Of a stretch of 64,000 nt of DNA, positions 55,041 to 64,000 are shown piece by piece. Under the pieces are notes generated by a model. The model searched no databases, had not been told where the DNA came from, and saw only the letters and a program-made list of their open reading frames with translations. Source of the DNA: Oasisia sp. SBJ-2009 (lineage: Eukaryota > Annelida > Polychaeta > Sabellida > Siboglinidae); assembly GCA_964017155.1 (NCBI GenBank), contig OZ024865.1, forward strand, positions 20,653,402 through 20,717,401. The letters are read 5' to 3'. The translations under genes and the position numbers were made by a program. The number at the start of each line of letters is the position of its first letter. Position 1 is the first letter of the stretch.

Positions 55041-56677
55041 TCAGGCAGAAATCCACGATCAAGATAAGATCATAGAAAAAATAGAGGAATTCTACAACGA
55101 GCTATGCGACAGTGGTCAGGATGCCATAATCCACACTGACCCAAAAGATGTACCAGCGATAACATCATGAAAGGTGGATGCAGCACTAGGTGATATGAAG
55201 AATGGTGCAGCAACAGGCAACGACCATCGAGACAGTGAAAGCAGGAGAAGATACCACATCGAAGACACTTGCTAAGCTGTGCACTAAATGTTTATCGGAA
55301 AGACGAATACCCACAGCGTGGAAGAAAGCTAAGGCGGTGATCATCTCCAGGAAGGGAAATAACACAGACCTCAAGAATTACAGACCGAAATGTCTACTAT
55401 CAAACATACGTAAAGTACTCACGAAAGTACTAACAAAAACGCTAGAGAAGACACTCAACGAAAACCAGCCACGAGAGCAAGCTGGATTCAGAAGCAGATA
55501 CTCAATGACAGAACATACCCACGTCGTAAACCAACTGAAGGAGAAGTGCAGAGAATATAATATCCCACTCTACATCGCATTCGTCGACTACGAGAAAGCC
55601 TTCGACTCAGTGCAAATTCAAGCAGTACTGATCTGGCTTCAAGAACAGCTGATAGAAGATGTGTACATCGAACTGTTGAAGAACATCTACAACAACAGCT
55701 CGATGACAGTCCACCTACACAAAGAAAGCAACAAGATCAACATCAGGAGAGGAGTACGGCAGGGAGATAACATATCGCCCAAGCTGTTTACGGCAACACT
55801 CGAAAGCATATATACCGACGACTGACTTGGGAAATCAGAGGCTTGAAATAAGACGGCGAATGTCTTAGTCATCTGCGCTTCGCCGACGACATACTCATAT
55901 GCACATATGCTAATACACCACACGAGCTACAACAAATGCTATAGGAATTAGCTGATGGAAGTGAAAATCAGGGTCTGAAGATGAACAAGTCGAAGACAAA
56001 AGTGATGATGGAAAAGACATACCAATATATGTCAACAGCACCCAGATCGAGAACCTTGAAAGTTACATCTACCTGGGACTGAGATACAGCACCAGCCATC
56101 AGAAACAAAAATCAAGACAAGGAGATTCAAAGAAGAATCACGGCCGGGTGGACAGCATTCGCCAAGCACAGCGGCATCTTCACAATCTTCAAATATTGGG
56201 ACATGCTTGAAGAGATACATCATATACAACTCATGCGTACTTCCAGCAATGACATACGGCACGGAAACATGGACACTCATCACCCAACCAAAGAACAAGC
56301 TAGCAGCCGCACAAACAAAGATAGAAAGGAGTATGTTACATCACATACCGGGACAGCAAAACAAACACCTGGGTAAGAGCAAAGACAAAAAAGTCACAGA
56401 CGTGATTGAACAAGTTAGACGACGGAAGTGGACCTGGGCAGGGCACGTCAGCAGAATACGAGATAACCGACGGAGACTGCGTATCACCACCTGGAAACCC
56501 TACGAAAGGAAGAGACCCAGAGGAAGACCGGCGAGATGGTGGAGAGACGAACTAGACGAATCCTGGAAGGGTACCATCTTGCAAAGGATAGCGTACGATA
56601 GGCAAATATGGAAGCAACATGCAGAGGCCTTCGTTCAACCACGGGACACTATGGCTGCACAATGATGGTGATGATGA

Positions 56678-56680
<3 letters not shown>
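55041..56680 (+). mobile_element. 5'-truncated RTE-clade retrotransposon
   Basis: Plus-strand blocks in order: IIEKIEEFYNELCDSG; a reverse transcriptase of about 200 residues at 55202-55825 (LKNYRPKCLLSNIRKVLTKV, QAGFRSRYSMTEH, IAFVDYEKAFDSV, GVRQGDNISPKLF); LRFADDILICTYA (55870-55910); LKMNKSKTKVM; then the RTE-specific C-terminus (YNSCVLPAMTYGTETWTL, KKVTDVIEQVRRRKWTWAGH, RPRGRPARWWRDELDESWKG) ending at the stop near 56663. A few stops and frameshifts occur. It ends in ATGATGGTGATGATGAAG plus a TA repeat, as RTE elements do. Confidence 0.93.

Positions 56681-56681
<1 letters not shown>

Positions 56682-56738
<57 letters not shown>
56682..56738. repeat. (TA)n microsatellite at the RTE 3' end
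   Basis: About 28 TA copies directly after the RTE tail, a common outcome of RTE insertion at or expansion from simple-sequence 3' ends. Confidence 0.95.
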
Positions 56739-56740
<2 letters not shown>

Positions 56741-57268
56741 ACTAGTGCCATGTTGTACTATAAAACACACGAGTGTATTACCATAGGAATATTGTATCGT
56801 AGCGGTGGCACATCATATTAAAAATGCATTGCTATCATTGATGTGTGTCGTGACTCAACTCCTACGTAACACCGACTGCGTTGAATGACAACAGTAAATC
56901 GAGTGTTGGACACAACGCGCCTGTCCTAGTGGGGTCATCCCACGCAGTGTCCGGGCTGACGCGGCCTCATTGATTGCGTGCGAGCACTCGGTGCGATGTG
57001 TGGCCGTTGTGCTTTTATAAACACATAAATAAAACAGATGCACCGACGTGTTTTGTGTTTCTTCAGGTGAAACGACGGTTCATCGCCTGTTTCGCTCTTG
57101 GTGTCAGTTATGCTGAATCCTGGTCTCTAAGAGTTCATGCGAATCGCATGGATCATTTTGGATCCAGGTGTGGTTCTCGGATCATCAGGTCCACGCGGTT
57201 CATGGACTATATATGTTGGCAGGTCTGGGGCTATGATCGTCATGATTTCTGTCTCCTACAAAACTCCT

Positions 57269-57269
<1 letters not shown>

Positions 57270-57338
<69 letters not shown>

Positions 57339-57403
57339 ATATATTGTATATGTATATATACACACACATATATATATATGCGTGTGTGTATACATATATA
57401 TAG
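57270..57403. repeat. (TG)n-(TA)n compound microsatellite
   Basis: A short TG run, about 26 TA copies, and mixed TATG/CACA units, immediately left of the 44-bp minisatellite. Confidence 0.93.
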
Positions 57404-58330
57404 ACAGTCGACCCCTGGCTTGTGAGGACGAGGAACGGTAGAACTAGACAGTCGACCCCTGGCTTGTGAGGACGAGGAACGGTAGAACTAGACAGTCGAC
57501 CCCTGGCTTGTGAGGACGAAGAACCGTAGAACTAGACAGTCGACCCCTGGCTTATGAGGACAAGGAACGGTAGAACTAGACAGTCGACCCCTGGCTTGTG
57601 AGGACGAAGAACCGTAGAATTAGACAGTCGACCCCTGGCTTGTGAGGACAAGGAACGGTAGAACTAGACAGTCGACCCCTGGCTTGTGAGGACGAGGAAC
57701 GGTAGAACTAGACAGTCGACCCCTGGCTTGTGAGGACGAGGAATGGTAGAACTAGACAGTCGACACCTGGCTTGTGAGGACAAGGAACGGTAGAACTAGA
57801 CAGTCGACCCCTGGCTTGCGAGGACGAGGAACGGTAGAACTAGACAGTCGACCCCTGGCTTGCGAGGACAAGGAACGGTAGAACTAGACAGTCGACCCCT
57901 GGCTTGTGAGGACGAGGAACGGTAGAACTAGACAGTCGATTCCTAGCTTATGAGGACGAGGAACGGTAGAACTAGACAGTCGACCCCTGGCTTGTGAGGA
58001 CGAGGAACGGTAGAGCTAGACAGTCGACCCCTGACTTGTGAGGACGAGGAACGGTAGAACTAGACAGTCGATTCCTAGCTTGTGAGGACGAGGAACGGTA
58101 GAACTAGACAGTCGACCCCTGGCTTGGGAGGACGAGGAAACGTAGAATTAGACAGTCGACCCCTGGCTATGGAGGACGAGGAACCGTAGAACTAGACAGT
58201 CGACCCCTGGCATGGGAGGACGAGGAACGGTAGAACTAGACAATCGACCCCTGGCTTGGGATGACGGGGAACCGTAGAACTAGACAGTCGACCCCTGGCT
58301 TGCGAGGGCGAGGAACCGTAGAACTAAACA
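57404..58330. repeat. 44-bp minisatellite with a SalI site per unit
   Basis: About 21 copies of a unit with GACAGTCGACCCCTGGCTTG and TGAGGACGAGGAACGGTAGA. Variation is concentrated in GGAACGG/GAACCG and CTTGTGAGG/CTTGCGAGG. The last copies (after 58110) are more diverged. No open frame or known fold explains it. Confidence 0.95.
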
Positions 58331-58444
58331 TTCAACTATTGGTACCAACACAAATTGCGGGACTGTGCTTATTTCACTATCTGCATGCTAGACTTGGTGT
58401 GGGATACTTAGCCGGAAGTAGTATACAGTACATATGTTTGACTA

Positions 58445-59025
58445 TCTTGACAAATAATGAAGAATGCCATCTTTCACGCAATTCAATCTGTTTTTGGGGA
58501 AAAAATGTATACATGAGTATGTGCATCTACACAACTTCTCAGATGTAAGTGCTGTTGTAAAAAAAAAACGTACAGCAACGTAAAATGCAAATCCCGTTCT
58601 AAAATTGCTATAATTTATGTCTATGACAGTGTGGTAAATTCTAAATTACTTCGGACAGTTAAGATAAGTAAGCTATGACACAAAATATATATGACCTGAT
58701 GTTGCTAGCACGATGTATCAGAAGCCGAGCTGATGACTACAGTTTGTGGTGCACATTTTATCAGCCTTCGCCTTTACGTAAATGTGCCATTCGGAGCGGT
58801 ATTACTGATATCCAGCCTTCACAGTATAACAATACTGCTAAAACGATTACCAAAATATATAATTACTACCAAACTTCCCCTATCGCTTTAGTTTATTTTC
58901 ATCAGTCAAAAAAAAAACTGTCATCCGTCGTTAGAATAATTATCATTGTTGTGTCCTGTCCCCAATCAGCTCCAGTCGCACGGAGTCTCACCATGTATCG
59001 TGACACACTTACACGCCCTATAGCA
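58445..59025 (+). repeat. Dispersed repeat, copy B
   Basis: Second copy of the repeat at 44865-45290, same orientation, interrupted by about 150 extra bases around 58700-58870. Both copies end at a GTGACACACTTAC.CGCCCTAT boundary. Confidence 0.7.
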
Positions 59026-59066
59026 CCCTCCATGACAAGTACCTCGAGTCCATGCCACCATGGCTT

Positions 59067-59175
<109 letters not shown>

Positions 59176-59549
59176 TCCGCTGTGCCAGTGTTATGCACCA
59201 GGATATTTACGGATCATTGACATGGTCTTGCCATCAGCCGTGTATGTCTTTATGGAACACGTTCTTAGACACAATCTCTTGCTTATCATTATTCGATTCA
59301 GGAAGTCGTATTCATTACCCACGAGACAGTAGAATTGTCTCTGGACCCTTGTTTACCGTCAGTAGTGTTTATTACATGTACGAGTCAGTAGAACTGTCTA
59401 TAGACAATTGTAATGTGGCTATCGTCAGCTGGGTGGACTGGCATGTTGTTCTGTCACGAGGCGTGTATATTGTCAAAAATACGTCAGCCTCGAGACACCA
59501 CCAGTCGTTATGTCTTCGAGCCAAATAAACATGTCCTGTTCGCAATGTC

Positions 59550-60145
59550 CGGCTTGTCTACGCCTCCGTGTGTGTGGTGGTTCGCCGTGACGCCACAGTG
59601 TGGCGCCAGTGTCAGTGCCGAGTTATCGTGGCCGTGGCCGTGCATGCGTGGGTCGAGGAGCTGGCTGCGGCGTGGAGGCGACTACACTGGCCGATATAAT
59701 GCGACGCGCCTCTCACTAATCCATTTATGACTGTCCGTTGTTCGCCGATAGAGACGCCGACTCTGGGCTTCGGCGGCCGCCCTGTGAGCAGATTACGCCG
59801 TGCGGAGAGCAAACGGCGAAACGCGACCGTGGCTTTGACGACTTCCCGGCGTAGAATCACATAGATTGTGTCTTTAACGATTTCTTGCCCCGGGAGACGC
59901 TTCAAAGTCTCGCGTCTAATCAGGCGGCGTTTGTCCCGTCACGAAGCACGTGGTAAACAACCGACTCTCCTTCTGAGGACGACTTAACCGGCCGCGCAGT
60001 CGACTATTTGAGGACATCGCCGGAACCAGGAGGATCACTGTGACAGTTGTCATCGTGTGAGAGTTGTCATCAACAAACGACACGCATGAGTGGCGACAAG
60101 TTGCGATCGTGTACATGATGTAGACAGGTGCAGTGGTCAGCAGTC
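59550..60145 (+). promoter_or_regulatory. CpG-rich stretch upstream of a signal-peptide exon
   Basis: CpG is markedly more frequent here than in the AT-rich flanks (for example GGCCGTGGCCGTGCATGCG and GACGCCGACTCTGGGCTTCG). It precedes the ATG at 60146 and probably contains the promoter and 5' UTR of that gene. No TATA box in a convincing position. Confidence 0.45.
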
Positions 60146-60212
60146 ATGTTTCTCGCACTCTTCTGCCTCGTCATCACTGAGTTGTTGGATGCGACAGTGA
60201 GGAGCGCACTTG
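60146..60212 (+). CDS. First exon of a secreted or membrane protein (signal peptide)
   Basis: ATG at 60146 opens MFLALFCLVITELLDATVRSA, a short N-region with a hydrophobic core (FLALFCLVI), then a polar stretch suitable for signal peptidase cleavage. It ends at CTTG followed by GTGAGTAC, a strong donor, after 67 bases (phase 1). Phase-1 introns directly after a signal peptide are typical of metazoan extracellular proteins. No following exon is recognised before 64000, so the product is unknown. The downstream intron carries a 31-bp minisatellite. Confidence 0.55.
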
Positions 60213-60399
60213 GTGAGTACCGGACGACGTTTAATACACCAGTACATGTCGTATTCTAATTACGTTATCTGCCATCAGTGAAATGCAACAAGCTTTAGAA
60301 CGTCATGCGAACTATATAGAGCCCTACATGAATACTTATTTTATAAATCAAAATTTACGCGAAACAAACTGTCTACTGTGCGGATGCACGCACCAACTG

Positions 60400-61240
60400 T
60401 TGTTGTTTGTGTTAGGTCTGTCTTCCGACGTTGTTGTTTGTGTTAGGTCTTTCTTCCGTCGTTGTTGTTTGTGTTAGGTCTGTCTTCCGACGTTGTTGTT
60501 TGTGTTAGGTCCTTCTTCCGTCGTTGTTGTTTGTGTTAGGTCTTTCTTCCGTCGTTGTTGTTTGTGTTAGGTCTTTCTTCCGTCGTTGTTGTTTGTGTTA
60601 GGTCTTTCTTCCGTCGTTGTTGTTTGTGTTAGGTCTGTCTTCCGTCGTTGTTATTTGTTTTAGGTCTTTCTTCCGTCGTTGTTGTTTGTGTTAGGTCTGT
60701 CTTCCGACGTTGTTGTTTGTGTTAGGTCCTTCTTCCGTCGTTGTTGTTTGTGTTAGGTCTTTCTTCCGTCGTTGTTGTTTGTGTTAGGTCTTTCTTCCGT
60801 CGTTGTTGTTTGTGTTAGGTCTTTCTTTCGTCGTTGTTGTTTGTGTTAGGTCTGTCTTCCGTCGTTGTTGTTTGTGTTAGGTCTTTCTTCCGTCGTTGTT
60901 GTTTGTGCTAGATCTTTCTTCCGTCGTTGTTGTTTGTGTTAGGTCTGTCTTCCGTCGTTGTTGTTTGTGTTAGGTCTTTCTTCCGTCGTTGTTGTTTGTG
61001 TTAGGTCTTTCTTCCGTCGTTGTTGTTTGTGTTAGGTCTGTCTTCCGTCGTTGTTGTTTGTGTTAGGTCTGTTTTCCGTCGTTGTTGTTTGTGTTAGGTC
61101 TGTCTTCCGTCGTTGTTGTTTGTGTTAGGTCTGTCTTCCGTCGTTGTTGTTTGTGTTAGGTCTGTCTTCCGTCGTTGTTGTTTGTGTTAGGTCTGTCTTC
61201 CGTCGTTGTTGTTTGTGTTAGGTCTGTCTTCCGTCGTAGG
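60400..61240. repeat. 31-bp minisatellite with acceptor-like units
   Basis: About 27 copies of a unit with GTCGTTGTTGTTTGTGTTAG and GTCTTTCTTCC. GTTGTTGTTTGTGTTAG followed by G is a passable 3' splice site. Variants are GTCTTTCTT/GTCTGTCTT and CCGTCG/CCGACG. It starts about 190 bases after the donor of the signal-peptide exon. Confidence 0.95.
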
Positions 61241-64000
61241 TTAACAGACAATTCAAAGTGTCGCTATGTCCGTAAATTCAACTCAGTAAGTTCAGAGTAA
61301 TTTTTCTATACAACATGCAAGAACAATTATTGTTATTCCCGTTACTTTTATTGTAATATGGTGTTTTCCCGTTACTTTGATTATGAAGTGATGTGCCAAC
61401 CTTTTAGTTTCCGTTCGTTCACCTGTAACGTGCAGTGTCGATTATTATTGCAATAAAATGATGACAACACCTCCGTGCGCCGTACTCAATATGTACGAGT
61501 GGGCAGTAATGATCACATCTTCATCATCGAACCCGTCAGGTTACGACGACACTATAGTATGTGAGCGTAATGACTGACGCAGTCATCGAGTTCAACACGA
61601 AGCGTACGCTGACGACAGCACTGTTGTTAATGGCACTGCGTACACACCACATTTCAGGCGAACATTTCAGTAGTTTAAGATATGTATCGTAAAAAAGCTA
61701 CCAAACTCATTAGGAATGTGAAATAATATAAATATAAAATGGCACCATTGCGCCCTGCGTTCCGCTTTAACTGTACTCAACGGTGGCGGAGTAGCAGCAA
61801 TACCTCCCGTGTCTGTTTCCGTTGTTTCCGTTGTAACGGGCCATTACAACCACTTCCGTTATTCCTGTCATATTGCGCAATATAAACCATCGCTGTCTAT
61901 ATCGGACTCATAGACCTGACAATGTTACAGCGTGCACGCGTTTCACAGTACTGTATTACGCTATCGAAACCTGCGGGTAGCTCTGACTGGGGCCTATGCA
62001 ACTGAAACGGTCAATACTGCTGTCATTCCGGACGGGAGAACAGGACTACCATCACCGGAAATTGCCTCCGTTTCTGGTCATTACGGTGCGTTCCTGTGCG
62101 TGTGAGCGCACATCGCAATGCCTTGCGACGACCTAGGCACATTGCTCGGTGGCGATCGTGTGTGGTCATATTCACAGACTTGTGTAGTGTCACGACTCAC
62201 GATATAGACAGATCCAGCTGATATTTTACCAAACAAAGCAGACACGGTTGATGTAATTTGGCTGTTGGTGATCCCGGAAGCGATAACTCGACATTGATAT
62301 GTAAACGGGATTCCACAATAAAACAAAATGTAGGTTAAGGTACTTACTGTTATTATATGGATACGTTGTGTTCAATGGACACATGAAGACTCCTCGTATC
62401 TTTACCTTGGTGATATCCTGCAGGCTAGGCGGGACTAGGCGCTATGGTAACTATTGTACGAATTATCAAAATATCACATTGAGAGGGTCGATGCACGTGC
62501 AAAGAATGAACGGAGGACGACCAAAAAAAATTAGATTGAACATTTAGAGGCGGCATCAGAAGATCAGAAGAAATCTCGGGAGAGCTGGTGCTAACGTCCA
62601 AAATGGAAGACGATTGCAGACGAAAAGGATGATAATAAGTGTGCCGGCAGAGGAAGCTGCAAGACAGCACAGGCAGAAGAAACTGACGCTCTTCCTATAA
62701 ACGCACGATTGCGATCTGTCTGAAAGATGTTCAACATCATCGCGTAATATCAATACATGATCATAACAACTACTAGCATGACATCAACTTCTATCAACCA
62801 CAACTAACGCGTCGTCTCGTGACAAGCGCTCTCCTGATCTCACTGCGCATGTACCAACCCCGCACACGCTAACATTCCCGACAAAATAGTGCGCACTCAT
62901 TAGTACGCACTCAGAACAAATGAGTTTACAGATTAACACGTTACGAGAAAACTAGTCCGCTGCACAAACATAACATTCGGCCAATTCGTCTTCCTCAGTG
63001 AAGCGACGCCAAACATTACACCCGTTTCCGCCGCTTACTTGTCATGCAATGTTGCCTTTTCAACTGATGTCAATAAATCTTGTGTGACATAAACGAAACG
63101 ACAGGAAACAGGCAGGCCTAAAAGGCACGTTCATCTCTCTTAGTCGTGTAATATTTCATTCACCTGATGGTTGTTAATCACTAGTAGTGTCTTCTTGCGT
63201 ATTTGTGATTGCTTAGCAATTTATATCATTCTGTACGCCAGTGGGTGTAAATAACAGACCGGAAGTAGCTGTAATCCTCCAGTCGTCGACTGCGCGCTTA
63301 GCTAAACAGCGAGCTACAGGTGCCCTCACACATTTACACTTTCCTCAAAGACTTTTTCAATGTGCCCCCCCCCCCCGGACATATTCAAGGGACTAAATTC
63401 GAGAATGTTAGCTTAATTTAAAATTTATGAACGTCGGCGCGAATGTTTCTCGTCGAATCGAGTCTGAAGCCTTAATGAATGTTTAGAAGAGTCAGAAGGT
63501 GTGTTTTGTCGAACCAGAAGGAGGGTGTAAGGTCAGGGTTGGTGCCCCTTAGACGACCCTCTCTGCACCCTGCACTGCGTACGTGTAATATATTCTGTTT
63601 TTTGCACGACCATTGCCATCTGTTTTGTTTACGTGCTTTTAACGAACTGACACGACGCACCCATTAACTCTGCACAGCCAGTGCAGTTCGTGCGATACCA
63701 GATACAATCGCGAAAAACATTGAATATTTATCGGCGGTCTTGTTTAGTCAATCACCTACGTCACTCACAATCCGGTTTCTATGTCGCTATACTCCGGCGC
63801 ATCGATTAGGCGAGAACCGCAAGTCTTGTTTTAAACAGTTGCAATAACACATCAATTGATCGAATGTTCCCCTGCCGTTGTGTTGGTTAGTACAAAATGG
63901 TCCCCTAGCAAACATTCCAGTCTTGCACGAATCTTACCATCGTGTGAGTGCTTATTTGGTCTATATCGACCCGGAGTCGAAAGCACCAGCCACAATGTCC
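61241..64000. other. Unannotated right end
   Basis: About 2.8 kb with moderate CpG content, short repeats of CCGTT, and a C run at 63366-63377. Only short open frames without recognisable motifs occur on either strand. It may be intron of the gene starting at 60146 or intergenic. No exon could be supported. Confidence 0.4.

Noticed and set aside
57404..58330. Possible hammerhead ribozyme in each 44-bp unit (TGAGGACGAGGAAC looks similar to a CUGAUGA..GAAA core)
   Set aside because: The invariant CUGAUGA and GAAA core elements are not both present, and no matching stem III with a cleavage site could be drawn.
62081..62753. Small minus-strand ORFs in the right end
   Set aside because: No recognisable motif, no splice-phase support, and lengths expected by chance.

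Overview
This is a 64 kb piece of animal nuclear genome. The genes are split by GT-AG introns, codon phase is conserved across exon joins, and the spacers are full of microsatellites, minisatellites and broken non-LTR retrotransposons. The protein sequences and the repeat families (RTE, L2/CR1-like, a tRNA-derived SINE) suggest a marine invertebrate, possibly a mollusc or other lophotrochozoan. That placement is an inference and cannot be fixed from the window alone.

Layout. (1) 296-4588 (+) is the 3' two thirds of PEX12, the peroxisomal RING-type ubiquitin ligase subunit; its first exon(s) lie left of the window. (2) 9607-5916 (-) is a four-exon gene for a protein of about 331 residues that I cannot name, convergent with PEX12. 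(3) 12071-41318 (+) is a complete 21-exon gene for the centriole assembly factor CPAP/SAS-4 (CENPJ). The exons join in frame to about 1697 codons and carry a glutamine-rich N-terminal helix, the two tubulin-binding motifs, a long coiled coil and the C-terminal TCP10/G-box domain. It is divergent from gene 2, with about 2.4 kb between the first coding exons. (4) 41.3-59 kb has no host gene I can see. It holds a non-LTR retrotransposon cut in two by a 4.6 kb element with terminal inverted repeats of about 650 bp, a truncated RTE element, other mobile repeats and large microsatellites. (5) 60146-60212 (+) looks like the signal-peptide exon of a further gene that continues beyond what I can resolve.

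The most striking property is the tandem repeat load inside introns. At least ten minisatellite arrays of 14-51 bp units lie in or near these genes, the largest 3.1 kb. Several have units containing a good splice acceptor (PEX12 intron, minus-strand gene, signal-peptide gene) or donor (CPAP intron 15). One in-frame array encodes 13 copies of a nonapeptide in CPAP. A 14-bp palindromic array has a 630-bp higher-order period and a retrotransposon embedded in it. An exact 256-bp duplicate sits in one intron of PEX12 and one of CPAP.

The best candidate for something poorly described is the long-TIR element at 49232-53826. Its only coding remnants match a multi-copy invertebrate protein family with a nuclease-like NDTD motif rather than a transposase I can recognise. 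No CRISPR, operon or other prokaryotic feature is present.
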